DNA of 64,000 nucleotides from Paludibaculum fermentans (GCF_015277775.1 NZ_CP063849.1:7021501-7085500); one strand, 5' to 3'. Numbered from the stretch's first letter, positions 1 through 9,055 are shown. Notes: generated from the sequence alone by a model not told the origin. Numbers and translations: made by a program.

Positions 1-432
1 CTGGTGGAGGCGACGCGGATCCTGGCCAAGGAAGGGTTCGTCGTGCTGCCGTATACGAATGATGATCTGATCACGGCCCGGCGGCTGATCGATGCAGGCG
101 CCGCGGCTGTCATGCCGTTGGCCGCGCCGATCGGTAGCGGCTTGGGTATCCAGAATCACGCCGCGCTGCGGATTATGCGGGAACAGATCACGGAAGTGCC
201 GCTGATTGTGGATGCGGGCGTGGGTACGGCTTCGGATGCGTGTGTCGCGCTGGAGATGGGTTTCGACGGAATCCTGATGAACACGGCGGTGGCCGCGGCG
301 CAGGATGCGGAGAAGATGGCGCTGGCCATGAATCGCGGGGTGGAAGCGGGCCGGTTGGCGTTCCTCGCCGGACGCATGGAGCGGAAGCTGTACGCTTCGG
401 CCAGTTCGCCGCTCACGGGCGTTATCCGCTAG
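1..432 (+). CDS. thiG: Thiazole synthase ThiG, C-terminal part
   Basis: ThiG condenses 1-deoxy-xylulose 5-phosphate, dehydroglycine and the ThiS thiocarboxylate into the thiazole phosphate of thiamine, in the cytoplasm. The reading frame is open from base 1, so the N-terminal part with the Schiff-base lysine lies outside the window; 143 C-terminal residues remain. Recognisable family segments are [25 protein letters not shown] and the phosphate-binding stretch [12 protein letters not shown], followed by [12 protein letters not shown]. Other thiamine genes would be expected upstream. A perfect GC hairpin follows the stop. The call is secure; only the missing start limits it. Confidence 0.95.
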   Translation: MVEATRILAKEGFVVLPYTNDDLITARRLIDAGAAAVMPLAAPIGSGLGIQNHAALRIMREQITEVPLIVDAGVGTASDACVALEMGFDGILMNTAVAAAQDAEKMALAMNRGVEAGRLAFLAGRMERKLYASASSPLTGVIR

Positions 433-440
433 GTGGGATT

Positions 441-458
441 GGGGCGCCGCGGCGCCCC
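441..458. terminator. GC hairpin between convergent genes
   Basis: A perfect 8-bp inverted repeat (GGGGCGCC, 2-base loop, GGCGCCCC) lies between the thiG stop and the stop of the convergent barrel gene. There is no clear T-tract, so it is a likely but unproven bidirectional terminator. Confidence 0.5.
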
Positions 459-465
459 AGTTGGA

Positions 466-1029
466 CTAGAAAGTCACGCCGACGAGGAACTCGATCTGGT
501 TTCGCTTCGAGTTCAAGGTGTTGCCAGAGGCGGCGCTGACGTTGAAGACATCATTATTCCAGCGGGTATAGCGGAGTTCCGGGCTGATCTTGATCAGCCG
601 TAGATCGTAACGGATCCCGCCGCCCATGACGAAGCCCTGGGAGCTGTTCTTGTCCAGCCGCAGGACATCGGTGAGCGCGCGGAAGGAATAACCCGCATCG
701 ACATAGACCCGTGCCAGTTTGCCGGGGAACTTGTACTTCACCAGCAGCGGGAATGACCAGGCGCTGGAGTCGAAGACGCCGCCATTGGTGAGGCTGGTGT
801 CCGTATAGCCGATTTTGCGGTAGAGCATATCGGCCTCGATTCCGAAGCCGGCGGGCAGGTTGAGTTCCACCATGGGCCCGAGGGTCCAGCGATGGAATTC
901 GGGGTTGAAGGTGCCAGCGGCCTTCACCGCATCATTCAAGGGCACGCCGCCCTTCACACCCCAATTGAGGAGTTGAGCGGAGAGCGGCGCCCCCGCGATG
1001 AAAAGGAGAAATGTACAGAGTTTTAGCAT
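466..1029 (-). CDS. Small outer-membrane beta-barrel protein
   Basis: 187 residues with an N-terminal signal peptide (hydrophobic run ending near APLSAQ, residues 1-19). The remainder alternates polar and hydrophobic residues in short strands rich in Gly, Tyr and Phe (LLVKYKFPGKLARVYVDAGYSFRA, then LRLIKISPELRYTRW) and ends in VGVTF, a terminal aromatic residue typical of barrels recognised by the BAM machinery. It resembles the OmpA/OprF-like porin-family barrels of about eight strands. No substrate can be inferred. The ATG start has no obvious Shine-Dalgarno sequence but places the signal peptide correctly. Confidence 0.72.
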   Translation of the reverse strand: MLKLCTFLLFIAGAPLSAQLLNWGVKGGVPLNDAVKAAGTFNPEFHRWTLGPMVELNLPAGFGIEADMLYRKIGYTDTSLTNGGVFDSSAWSFPLLVKYKFPGKLARVYVDAGYSFRALTDVLRLDKNSSQGFVMGGGIRYDLRLIKISPELRYTRWNNDVFNVSAASGNTLNSKRNQIEFLVGVTF

Positions 1030-1102
1030 GAGTTTCCGCAGCCAGTCTGTGCCTAAGACCCTGTGATTCCCTGAACTGCTACACGCGGACAGGATCCCGG
1101 TA

Positions 1103-2272
1103 TCAGGAGACGGTCACCATGTCATCGGCCAACTTCGCGAGCCGGCCTTCCGACATAGCTATATTCCCGAGATGCGGCCCGGCGACGGCGCGTTGCGCGA
1201 TCTCGACGGGGCAGTTCGGTTGTTTACGGCTGACGATGCAATCCAGGAAGTTCTGGATGTGGGTTTCGATGGGTACAGGGGCCTGTTCCTGGATGATGGG
1301 CTCGCGGTTGTCCTTCCACTGTTCCTTCCAGACGACGAAGCCGGCGTCGTTGAGGCGCATGGTGGCCTGGTCGCCCATGAAGAGGATCGACCAGCTGTCC
1401 TCGAAGTCGTTGCAGTAATTTAAAGTCCATGTGGTCATGAACTTGCCGTGGTCGAAGATGGTGGAGAAGATCTCCGGATGCTCGGCGCCTTCGTTCTTGG
1501 CGACATAGCCCATCGCCAAGGCGGACTTGGGCGGCGGGGCGTTGGTGAACCACTGCACCACATCCATGAGGTGGGTGCCCTGGTCGGTCATATTGCCGCC
1601 AGCGTAGTCGCGGAAGAGGCGCCAGTAGCGCAGGCGCATGGGCTCGATGTCGCGTTTGGGGGCGTTGCCCAGGAAGCGGTCCCAGTCAACCTTGCCGGTG
1701 AGGGGCGAATTGTTGAGCGGCTTGGCGACGTTCCAATGCCACTGCGCCTTGACCATGGTGATGCGGCCGAGCATGCCGTCGTCGACCAACTTCTTTGCTT
1801 TCATGATCATGGGTGCGCTGCGGCGCTGCATGCCGACCTGTACGACCTTGCCGCTCTTCTTCACGGCGTCGACCATGAGGGCGCTCTCTTTGAGGGACTT
1901 CGAAAGAGGCTTCTCGGTGTAGACGTCTTTTCCGGCTTTCAAACCGTCTAAGAGATGTTGGCAATGCCAGTGATCGGGACCCGCACACACGACAAAGTCG
2001 ATGCCCTTCTGGGCCAGCAGCTCTTCGTGATGGAAGTAGGACCTTGCGCCCGGGTTGAGCTGCAGCGCCTGTTGGATATTGGGTTCGTAGACGTCGCAGA
2101 CGGCCACGCACTGCGCACCCAACTTATTGAAATTAGTACTCAAATACCGGCCGCGCCCACCGGAGGCAATCAGCCCGTACGTGGGGCGGTCGTTGGCGCT
2201 CAAACGGCTCGTGATCAGGGGTGCAGCCATGGCAGCGGCCCCGCGTAGAAAGGATCTTCGGTCGGAACTCAT
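1103..2272 (-). CDS. Tat-exported Gfo/Idh/MocA oxidoreductase
   Basis: 389 residues. The N-terminus carries a twin-arginine signal (DRRSFLRGAA, residues 4-13), as is usual for secreted Gfo/Idh/MocA proteins of Acidobacteria and Planctomycetes. The Rossmann domain follows (GLIASGGRGRY) with the family motif YTEKPLSKS near residue 120, which holds the substrate-binding lysine; the C-terminal alpha/beta domain includes GNMTDQGTHLMDVVQW. These enzymes oxidise or epimerise sugars and polyols with NAD(P). The start was set at the ATG at 2272 because AGAGG lies 7 bases upstream; an upstream in-frame TTG at 2278 is less likely. The exact substrate is unknown. Confidence 0.88.
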   Translation of the reverse strand: MSSDRRSFLRGAAAMAAPLITSRLSANDRPTYGLIASGGRGRYLSTNFNKLGAQCVAVCDVYEPNIQQALQLNPGARSYFHHEELLAQKGIDFVVCAGPDHWHCQHLLDGLKAGKDVYTEKPLSKSLKESALMVDAVKKSGKVVQVGMQRRSAPMIMKAKKLVDDGMLGRITMVKAQWHWNVAKPLNNSPLTGKVDWDRFLGNAPKRDIEPMRLRYWRLFRDYAGGNMTDQGTHLMDVVQWFTNAPPPKSALAMGYVAKNEGAEHPEIFSTIFDHGKFMTTWTLNYCNDFEDSWSILFMGDQATMRLNDAGFVVWKEQWKDNREPIIQEQAPVPIETHIQNFLDCIVSRKQPNCPVEIAQRAVAGPHLGNIAMSEGRLAKLADDMVTVS

Positions 2273-2313
2273 GCACAAACCTCTGGGACTACTTTATCCG
2301 AATTCAAATCTGA

Positions 2314-2344
2314 TTGCGCCCGACCCTGAGGGTCATGGTATATT
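2314..2344 (+). promoter_or_regulatory. Possible tRNA-Gln promoter
   Basis: TTGCGC (2314-2319) and TATATT (2339-2344) are 19 bases apart, which would start transcription about 8 bases before the tRNA. The -10 is good but the spacing is long. Confidence 0.35.
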
Positions 2345-2359
2345 GAGATTTCGCCTCAC

Positions 2360-2433
2360 TGGGAGGTCGTCTAATGGTAAGACTGCAGTCTCTGGATCTG
2401 CGTATCGGGGTTCGAGTCCCTGCCTCCCAGCCA
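2360..2433 (+). tRNA. tRNA-Gln (anticodon CTG)
   Basis: A 74-base cloverleaf can be folded by hand. The acceptor stem TGGGAGG pairs perfectly with CCTCCCA, the D-arm is GTCT/AGAC, and the T-arm loop is TTCGAGT. The anticodon loop CTCTGGA has T33 and anticodon CTG (reads CAG). The discriminator is G and CCA is encoded. The U1-A72 end pair is typical of bacterial tRNA-Gln. The D- and T-arms are standard. One pair next to the anticodon loop is T-T. Confidence 0.95.
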
Positions 2434-2468
2434 ATCTAATTCCTCCTTCCCGTCTGAGAATCCCCTTC

Positions 2469-3320
2469 ATGATTGCCCATCGCCTAGTACTATCACTGGC
2501 CCTCATTCCGTTCGGGATCACGGCCGTTCATGGGCAGGACGCCGGCGCCGCCTTCAACCGGGCACCGGCGGGTGTTGAGGAGTCGCTGCGGGACCGTGTG
2601 AAGCAGTTCTACGCGCTGCACCTGGAGGGCAAGTTCAGGCAGGCCGAGGTGTTCGTCTGCGCGGACAGCAAAGACACCTTCTATGACAGCGACAAGCGCC
2701 GTTGGCAGAGCGCGGACATCCTCAAGATCAACTTCGAGAAGGACTTCAAGTCGGCCACGGTGGTGGTGACCCTGGGATCGGAAATGCGCACACGCGTGGG
2801 GACAATCCCGGCGGCGTTCCCCATGGCGACCTCGTGGAAGCAGGAAGGCGATTCCTGGTGCTATCACGTGCTGCCGCCGAACAAGGCGGTGGTGGCCAGT
2901 CCCTGGGGCGCGATGCAGCAGAAGGGCCCGGAAAAGGGTGACTCGGCGGCCGAGGCTCCGGTGCGGCCGGATCCGAGCAATCTGATCAATGCGTTCAAGT
3001 TATCCAAACGCGAATTCCTGTTGAAGGGGTATGAGGACTCCACGGACACGGTGGAGATCTACAACGGCATGCCGGGGCAGGTCCGTTTGGACGTGCAGGC
3101 CGCGCAGATGGGCGGTTTGAAGTGGGAGCTGTCCAAGAAGGTTCTGGAGAGCGGCGAGCACGGGACGCTGAAGCTCACCTACGCTCCGCCGGACAAGTCG
3201 CCGAAGTCGTTCTATAACATTAACCTGCTGGTGGAGCCGCTGGGTGCGGTGATCGCCCTGCGGGTGGTTTTCGACATCCCCGAAGACGTCAAAAAGCAGC
3301 TGCCGTTCATCCAGAAGTAG
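2469..3320 (+). CDS. Secreted protein of unknown function
   Basis: 283 residues. The open frame extends upstream through the tRNA gene, so the start was placed at the ATG at 2469, the first downstream of the tRNA; it gives a good signal peptide (MIAHRLVLSLALIPFGI, cleavage near VHGQ). The N-terminal half (residues about 30-130) has an NTF2/DUF-like look (LRDRVKQFYALHLEGKFRQA) common in small acidobacterial secreted proteins. The C-terminal half resembles an Ig-like beta-sandwich (SKREFLLKGYEDSTDTVEIYN; LKWELSKKVLESGEHGTLKL). No catalytic motif is visible. The function is unknown. Confidence 0.7.
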   Translation: MIAHRLVLSLALIPFGITAVHGQDAGAAFNRAPAGVEESLRDRVKQFYALHLEGKFRQAEVFVCADSKDTFYDSDKRRWQSADILKINFEKDFKSATVVVTLGSEMRTRVGTIPAAFPMATSWKQEGDSWCYHVLPPNKAVVASPWGAMQQKGPEKGDSAAEAPVRPDPSNLINAFKLSKREFLLKGYEDSTDTVEIYNGMPGQVRLDVQAAQMGGLKWELSKKVLESGEHGTLKLTYAPPDKSPKSFYNINLLVEPLGAVIALRVVFDIPEDVKKQLPFIQK

Positions 3321-3380
3321 GCTTCCGCGGAGAGAGCAGAGGAGTGGCCGGGGAAGTGCATCTACTTGTGTGGTTGTGCC

Positions 3381-4031
3381 ATGCGAGTAGACAATTCCAG
3401 CCACACATTGACGCGCTTTCTGGAAGCAGCCGCTTCCAGTCCTGGCGGCCGTTCCAGCACGTACGGGGCGCAAAGTACTGATTTCAGAGAAGAACTGGCG
3501 GTGTCCCGGCAAGCGGCCAGCCGTTCTGGCGGTGAATCCCGGCACGCATCGAGTGTGACCAGGCAGGCAGAGACGGTCAGTTCGCCCGACGAGTGTTCCG
3601 TTCCGGCACCGGGTGTACCGGAGTCCGGTACAGCGGCGAGTCCGGCCAAGACGGCTGATTCGAGTCCCCCCGCGCCGGCTGCCGAGCAGCCCAAGACCAT
3701 GGCGGCTACGGCATCCGCGGTTCAAACTGAGTTGGACCCGAGTCCGGCGGCACCCTGGCCCATGACGATTGTGACTCCGGCGAATCCGCCGGCACTGGCC
3801 GCGGACACGAAGTCGGCCCTGGCTTGCGCACTGACGCAAGCCGGCATCGATCCAGCGACAGTGAAGGTGTCCTACTGGGAGGAGTTGGTCTGGTTTCCCG
3901 GTGGGAACTGGATCAACCGCAGCATTACGGTGCAGACCCCGAATGGGCAGAAGATGGATTTCGACGCCGCCGCGACGCTCAGAAGTCCTTATGTCACTGC
4001 AAATTCCGTGCAGGAGATGTTGAACGCCTGA
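3381..4031 (+). CDS. Unknown protein, Pro/Ala/Ser-rich with ordered C-terminus
   Basis: 216 residues with the ATG at 3381; a TTG at 3366 in frame is an alternative and no strong Shine-Dalgarno sequence favours either. Residues 1-135 are low-complexity (Ser, Ala, Pro, Thr), probably a disordered linker. The last 80 residues look folded: ACALTQAGIDPATVKVSYWEE then LVWFPGGNWINRSITVQTPNG. No signal peptide or membrane segment is seen. The C-terminal domain resembles hypothetical proteins I associate with Acidobacteria, but I cannot name a family. Confidence 0.55.
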   Translation: MRVDNSSHTLTRFLEAAASSPGGRSSTYGAQSTDFREELAVSRQAASRSGGESRHASSVTRQAETVSSPDECSVPAPGVPESGTAASPAKTADSSPPAPAAEQPKTMAATASAVQTELDPSPAAPWPMTIVTPANPPALAADTKSALACALTQAGIDPATVKVSYWEELVWFPGGNWINRSITVQTPNGQKMDFDAAATLRSPYVTANSVQEMLNA

Positions 4032-4034
4032 GCG

Positions 4035-4047
4035 CCGGCGGCGCCGG
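4035..4047. terminator. Short GC hairpin between convergent genes
   Basis: CCGGC-GGC-GCCGG followed by TTT lies in the 17-base gap between two convergent stop codons. It is small; a shared terminator is plausible. Confidence 0.4.
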
Positions 4048-4048
4048 T

Positions 4049-4561
4049 TTAGACAGGCACGTTCAGCTTACGGGCGACTGCTTTGAGCAGTTCCCGGTCC
4101 TGGGGCGTGAAGCCCACTGGAGCGTTGCTTTCGATGAGCGTCTTGTTCCGGACGAGCACGATGCCGCCGAAATCGAAGAAGAGCTCCTCGTCGGGATCCA
4201 GTTCCCGGAGGGGAATCTGGGCCGCAGGCTTCTCCGTGCCCGGTTCGTTGGCAGCCATCTGCATGGGAATGTTAACGGTCCCCGCTTCCAGCTTCAACAT
4301 CACGACCGGTTCGAAGTAGGGGCGGCCGTTCTCATCCTGCAACGGCACCCCTTTCTCGTTCACGGCCAGGATGTTCTCGTAGATCACTGAGCGCTTCGTC
4401 GATTTGAGCGCCTCGGGATCGCACCAATATTGCGGCGGCCGCTGTTCGTCGAACGGCGGCGGCTCCTCACCCGTAGCCTGGGTGTACTGAGCCCGCGTCT
4501 GGTAGTAGGGGAACAAGTACAACTTGTCCAACCCGTATTTTGGCAATGGCAGTGCAGCCAT
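4049..4561 (-). CDS. Unknown cytoplasmic protein
   Basis: 170 residues, ATG at 4561 preceded by AGGAGG about 8 bases upstream, a strong ribosome site that supports expression. No signal peptide or transmembrane segment. The sequence begins with MAALPLPKYGLDKLYLFPYY and has a mid-region of beta character (AGTVNIPMQMAANEP) and an acidic segment (LRELDPDEELFFDFGGIVLV). The end (FTPQDRELLKAVARKLNV) is helical. I do not recognise a family. It converges on the preceding unknown gene, and nothing in the neighbourhood suggests a role. Confidence 0.6.
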   Translation of the reverse strand: MAALPLPKYGLDKLYLFPYYQTRAQYTQATGEEPPPFDEQRPPQYWCDPEALKSTKRSVIYENILAVNEKGVPLQDENGRPYFEPVVMLKLEAGTVNIPMQMAANEPGTEKPAAQIPLRELDPDEELFFDFGGIVLVRNKTLIESNAPVGFTPQDRELLKAVARKLNVPV

Positions 4562-4676
4562 ATAAACGCCTCCTGCGCGAGATCATCCACCACGATTTGC
4601 GCGCTACAGGGCCCATTGCTGCCAAACGGCTGAAAGCAAAGACAAAAAAAAGCCATTTCGATGGGTAATGAAGAAT

Positions 4677-5897
4677 TCATAATGCGCAAATTGGGGGAGA
4701 AGTGAGTCCGGGGCGGTTGGGATTGGGCGCCGGAGGGCCTGTGTTCCGTGGCCGGAACTGCCCGGCTAGCGCGTCGGACCCAGGCGCCGGTGTTGGCTTT
4801 GATCCCTCGCGGGGAGTGGATTGTTGAGGTGCGTTCGGTGCTTTGAGGTGCTGAGTCCGCGTTGCCGGTGAAGAGTCGCGGCTGGTGATTGGGCTTCGTG
4901 TGATTGCCGTTTGGAGCCTTGTCGTGGCTTCCCCGCTCCTTTTAGTTGAGGCTCCGAGCGCGGAACGGAACGCGGGGCCGTTTGTGTTCGCGGGGTGTTG
5001 GAGATTGCGGAGTTTGGTGGGTGGGGGAACGGGCGGCGATGCGGGATGGTTGGTTGGGGATTCTCGGTTGGCTAACCGCTCGTTGACACTCGTGGCTCTG
5101 TTTGCTCCGTTGGGTTCGTTTACCGGGGCGGGCTTGCGGGACTTGTTGAGAAAGCGGAGGCTTAGGCCGGGCACCGTGGGTGGACGGATGGCCTTTACGG
5201 GTTGCGGGGCTGGGACCGGGCGGACGGGGCGGCAGGCTCCTTTCCCCCTTTCGAGAAGTTGGAGGCCCGGGGACGGCGGAATGAACTGGCGATTGCCTGA
5301 CGCCGGCTCCTGGTCTTGCGCACTCACTGGGGTCGTGCGGGTTGTACCAGCTTGCACGGTTAACGCTATGGGTCTGGTGGAACCTGCGGCCGAGGCGAAG
5401 AGGGCCTGGACCCGGGCGGGGATGGCGGCTTGATGGGCCTTGTCTCCCGTCAGATAGGGGAAAGCGGATTTCTGGATGGCCCGGATGCGGACACAGATCC
5501 AGGCGTGGTAGCGGCCCAGGGCCTGCACGACTTCGCCCTGATTCTCGCGGATCCAGAGCGCCGCTTGAGGGATGGCCTGGTTGTTGATTCGGAGGGCTTC
5601 GGCCCAGAGCTTGCCTTCGAGTTGGAAGAGGCGGCGCTCGTGGCCCCGGAGGATCCAGCGGTGGACCAGGAGCGAGCGGAACTTTGGGTCGGCGATGTCC
5701 GCAGTCTGCTCCAGCGCCTGATGGTAGAGGCGCGCTTCGATGTCTTCCGGCAGGCGGTGCGGGCCGGAGTAGAGGTTGTGAAGGGTGGCGTTCCCTGAGA
5801 CCCGGAGCTTGCCTTCGGGGGTGCGGGGACCGGTCGATTTTTGGGCGTTGGCGCGGTTAGCGGCGAGGCGGCGCTCGGAGATGGGTGGTTTGGTCAT
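4677..5897 (-). CDS. STGPRTPEGK-motif protein of unknown function
   Basis: 406 residues. The N-terminus carries the widespread motif RLAANRANAQKSTGPRTPEG (residues 9-28) followed by SGNATLHNLYSG, found in many Acidobacteria and Planctomycetes proteins of unknown role. Residues 45-170 are helical (RSLLVHRWILRGHERRLFQL; ALRINNQAIPQAALWI). From about residue 190 the protein is disordered, rich in Pro, Thr, Asn and Arg. No membrane segment or signal is visible. A 74-residue gene ends 24 bases upstream on the same strand, so the two may be co-transcribed. In related proteins the motif is at the N-terminus too, which supports this start. Confidence 0.72.
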   Translation of the reverse strand: MTKPPISERRLAANRANAQKSTGPRTPEGKLRVSGNATLHNLYSGPHRLPEDIEARLYHQALEQTADIADPKFRSLLVHRWILRGHERRLFQLEGKLWAEALRINNQAIPQAALWIRENQGEVVQALGRYHAWICVRIRAIQKSAFPYLTGDKAHQAAIPARVQALFASAAGSTRPIALTVQAGTTRTTPVSAQDQEPASGNRQFIPPSPGLQLLERGKGACRPVRPVPAPQPVKAIRPPTVPGLSLRFLNKSRKPAPVNEPNGANRATSVNERLANRESPTNHPASPPVPPPTKLRNLQHPANTNGPAFRSALGASTKRSGEATTRLQTAITRSPITSRDSSPATRTQHLKAPNAPQQSTPREGSKPTPAPGSDALAGQFRPRNTGPPAPNPNRPGLTSPPICAL

Positions 5898-5921
5898 GGG
5901 TGTGGTTTCCCGCGCCGGGCC

Positions 5922-6146
5922 TCAGCGGGGTTTGCTCCTCAACGCCGGGAGGGCGGCGATGGAGCCGGTCCTGAACTGTTTGAGGCGCGTGGCGGGGGTG
6001 AAGTGGTGGTGGGCGTCGTCCCGCAGCCTCGAGGACAGGGACTGGTCCTCGACACACGTGATGAGGTTGGCGTTGCCGGCGCCGGCGGTTGTGAGGAAAC
6101 GGCGCAATCGTACCATGTCGTCCGCATTCTTATTGAAAATCTGCAT
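5922..6146 (-). CDS. Small protein upstream of the STGPRTPEGK gene
   Basis: 74 residues. The ATG at 6146 is preceded by ACAGGAGAACAACG, a textbook Shine-Dalgarno sequence (AGGAG with 7-base spacing), which is why this frame is chosen over the overlapping ones. The protein starts MQIFNKNADDMVRLRRFLTT and continues with GNANLITCVEDQSLSSRL; it is basic, has no membrane segment and no recognised domain. It lies immediately upstream of the 406-residue gene and probably shares its transcript. The function is unknown. Confidence 0.55.
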   Translation of the reverse strand: MQIFNKNADDMVRLRRFLTTAGAGNANLITCVEDQSLSSRLRDDAHHHFTPATRLKQFRTGSIAALPALRSKPR

Positions 6147-7564
6147 CGTTGTTCTCCTGTCGCAAAGTTATACACGCCGGACCTAGAGATTTTGGGCCTC
6201 TTTTCCGTAACCTATTGATTCGAAGGCGACGATAAACTTCGAACTCTTGAACTGCTTCTGGCGGAGGGGCGGAAATGGGGGAGAAGTCCAGCGGGTGGGG
6301 TGCTGCCGCGGGTTCGAACGACCGTTTCGGGTAGGGTGGCGAGAACTAGTCCCGAGGAGAAGATCCGAGTTGATCCAAGCTGCCGGTCTATGGGTGAGGA
6401 GGCCCAATCGGAACGCGGATTCGGATTGATTGCGGCGGGTCAGGGCTGAGTGCTTCCCTCTTACCGCCTGGCGTTTAGCTGATTCTGAGCAGGCGTTTTG
6501 GGAAACCGCGCACGAGGCGGTATGGCCGTCGAGTCGCGCGTAGTGTGGCCGATCAAACCCAGCCACTAAGTTCGAGGAGTGCCTGAGCCACTCGAACTCG
6601 ATTGATGCGATCCCGCTGGTGTGGGCGATTGAGCATGGCTTTGGCGATGGAGGCAAGGCCCAGCCGCCTGTCTTTGGCTGGGCGGCCCATGCGACTTTTC
6701 CAGAGCCGGGAGCTGTTTCTGTTGTGTGACTTGGACCAATTGCAGAAGAACTTGGCGAGAGGCCATTTCCTTTCCCCTAACTCCATTCCCTCCAGTGCCT
6801 TTGGTTTCAACGCGGAGTTTTGCAAACGGCTCTGGTGGCTGAAGAGAGCTGCCTGCGGGAGGTGGTGGGGCTGTGGCGACAGAGAGCGGGTCGTGGATAT
6901 TGATTCCAAATCTACTTAAAAGCCATGCAGGGAGTGGGTGTCAGTTATTCAGCATCTATTTTTCTGCCAGGTGCTGATTGTCGGAGCGAAGATCTTTCTA
7001 TGGCTTGTGTGAACAACGAATTTTAATGCAGGAGCAGACGCAATTCAGAGCGGCAGGAGGGAGTTCGGAGGATCGCCGATCTGCCATTTGGCGTCGAGCG
7101 GCATCGATGCCGTCCTAAATTGGAACTGCGCCGGTCCCGCTCAACGGGGCAAGCGAGACAGCCGGTGTGGAGTGCGATGATAGCGCAAGCGGTGAACGGA
7201 CAGTGTTTGCGAGAGTGAGATGGTGCCAGATTCTGCGTGGCGCTCTAAACGCTGACTCGCGCCAAAGCGACCGCTGAGCGAACCTGGCAACCAGAGAGCC
7301 GCTTCAAGGGCCTTGCCTGGCATACTTGGCGGACCTGGCAGTTGCGACTGATGATCGGGCAATCGGGGCAACGTAGCGAACCTGAAAACCTTGATTTGAG
7401 GCAAATGTTGGTAAAGTGCGCGGGGATAAAGCAAGCGATTACACTTTAGCTTCGTGTGGCGAGGGCTCTTTTGAGACACCAGTTAAAGGGAAAAATATTC
7501 CCGGGCGCAGTTCCTAAGTAAATTCCGCAACACAGCCGATTGATGCGCAGGTACACAAGAAGAA
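6147..7564. other. 1.4-kb stretch without a convincing gene
   Basis: Several overlapping open frames of 60-157 codons exist on both strands, but none shows a ribosome site, family motif or consistent codon use. The part from 6900 to 7140 is lower in GC than its surroundings. The best candidate, a minus-strand frame at 6553-6909, has a basic C-terminal half but no recognised relative. This may be decayed sequence plus the promoter of the kinase gene. Confidence 0.5.
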
Positions 7565-9055
7565 ATGAAGGGCGGGGTCATCCATGTGCTTCTCATTGAG
7601 GACAACGCTCTCGATGCGCTCTTTGTGCGGGGATCTCTCACTGGGACATCGAACCCCAAGTTCGAGTTGCGGCGAGCAGACGGGCTCGCCACCGGCCTGA
7701 GCCAGCTGGCGGCAGGGGGAGTGGACGCTCTTCTACTGGATCTTTGCCTCGCCGACAGCGAGGGGCTCGAAACATTTCGAAAGGTGCAAGCCGCTGCCCC
7801 AGAGATCCCTGTGGTGGTGCTGAGCAGCGAGGACAACGGCGAAATGGCCGTGGCCGCAGTGGCTGACGGCGCGCAAGACTATCTGGTGAAGGGCCACTAC
7901 AGTACGGACCTGCTCACGCGGTCTCTTCGCTATGCTATCGAGCGGAAGCGGTCTCAACGGACGTTGCATGAGTTAGCGGAACGGCTCACGCATCACGTTG
8001 AAAATTCCCCGATGGCGGTCATCGAATGGGGGGCCAATCTGGACATCATTCGCTGGGCCGGCGAGGCCGAGCGGATGTTCGGTTGGACGCCAGAGGAGGT
8101 ACTGGGGAAACAGCGGGGCGCTTTCCCGTTGGTCTACGCCGAAGACGAGGCGTCTGTGGCGGAGGTTTTCGCGAGGCTGTACTCGGGCGGAAATCAGAAG
8201 TGCTTCTCGGCCAACCGCAACTGCCGCAAGGACGGATCGGTGATTCATTGCGAATGGTATAACTCTTCACTCATGGACGCCCAGGGCAACCTGCGTTCGA
8301 TCCTGTCCCTGGCATTGGATGTGACCGAGCGGAAGCATGCGGAAAGTGGGCTCAGCCTGGCCAACCAACAACTTCAGCGGCTATCCACCGACCTGCTGCG
8401 TTCCCAGGATCATGAAAGGAGGCGAATCGCTCGAGAGCTGCACGACAGCACGGCCCAGATTCTCGCCGCCCTGAGCATGAACCTAATCCGGTTGCAGAAG
8501 TCCGGGGGCGAACCACTGAAGAAACAGGCGTTGCTCGCGGAATCCATCGAGTTGGCCGCCTCCAGTTCCAGAGAGATCCGGACGCTAACTTATCTGCTGC
8601 ATCCGCCGCTTTTGGACGAGATTGGGCTGGTGAGTGCCCTGCAGGCGTATGCGGAGGGGTTCAACCAGAGAACCGGAATCGATATTGAACTGATCCTGCC
8701 GTCTGATTTCGGGCGGCTTCACAGCGATCTGGAATCGGCTCTTCTCCGCATTGTGCAGGAGGGATTGGCCAATGTCCACAGGCATTCGGGCAGTCCGGTG
8801 GCGACTATCCAGCTTGAGCGAGATCTGACAGAGGTCTGCCTGGTCCTGCAAGATCGTGGCTGCGGCCTGCCCTCGAGCCTGACTGCCCCGGACAGCGGAT
8901 TTGTGGGGCTGGGCGTCGGCATCCTGGGGATGCGCGAACGAGCGGAACAACTCGGCGGGCGGCTCGAAATCACCTCAGCCGGGAAGGGCACGAGAGTGAC
9001 CGTAAAGTTTCCTTTGGCTGTACAAAATGAGCAACTTGCGCATATTAGTGGTTGA
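7565..9055 (+). CDS. Receiver-PAS-histidine kinase (NarX/DegS type)
   Basis: 496 residues, no membrane segment, so a cytoplasmic sensor. Residues 5-125 form a receiver domain (acidic pair near E12/D13, phosphoacceptor D59 in LLLDL, lysine in YLVKG). Residues about 140-260 are a PAS domain (WAGEAERMFGWTPEEVLG) with a PAC-like end (ALDVTERK). Residues 270-350 are HisKA_3 with the phosphorylated H293 in RRIARELHDSTAQ. A HATPase follows with QEGLANVHRHS, a DRGCGL loop and GLGILGM-type G-box (GVGILGMRERAEQLGG). Its last 29 bases overlap the response-regulator gene, so the pair is translationally coupled. The N-terminal receiver suggests that it takes phosphate input from another kinase. The signal is unknown. 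Confidence 0.93.
   Translation: MKGGVIHVLLIEDNALDALFVRGSLTGTSNPKFELRRADGLATGLSQLAAGGVDALLLDLCLADSEGLETFRKVQAAAPEIPVVVLSSEDNGEMAVAAVADGAQDYLVKGHYSTDLLTRSLRYAIERKRSQRTLHELAERLTHHVENSPMAVIEWGANLDIIRWAGEAERMFGWTPEEVLGKQRGAFPLVYAEDEASVAEVFARLYSGGNQKCFSANRNCRKDGSVIHCEWYNSSLMDAQGNLRSILSLALDVTERKHAESGLSLANQQLQRLSTDLLRSQDHERRRIARELHDSTAQILAALSMNLIRLQKSGGEPLKKQALLAESIELAASSSREIRTLTYLLHPPLLDEIGLVSALQAYAEGFNQRTGIDIELILPSDFGRLHSDLESALLRIVQEGLANVHRHSGSPVATIQLERDLTEVCLVLQDRGCGLPSSLTAPDSGFVGLGVGILGMRERAEQLGGRLEITSAGKGTRVTVKFPLAVQNEQLAHISG

Noticed and set aside
2127-2468. Extension of the 2469 gene upstream through the tRNA
   Set aside because: The open frame runs from 2127 but crosses a complete tRNA gene; the signal peptide starts at 2469.
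6553-6909. Minus-strand 118-codon frame in the 6-7.5 kb gap
   Set aside because: The opposite strand is also open; no motif, ribosome site or consistent codon bias.
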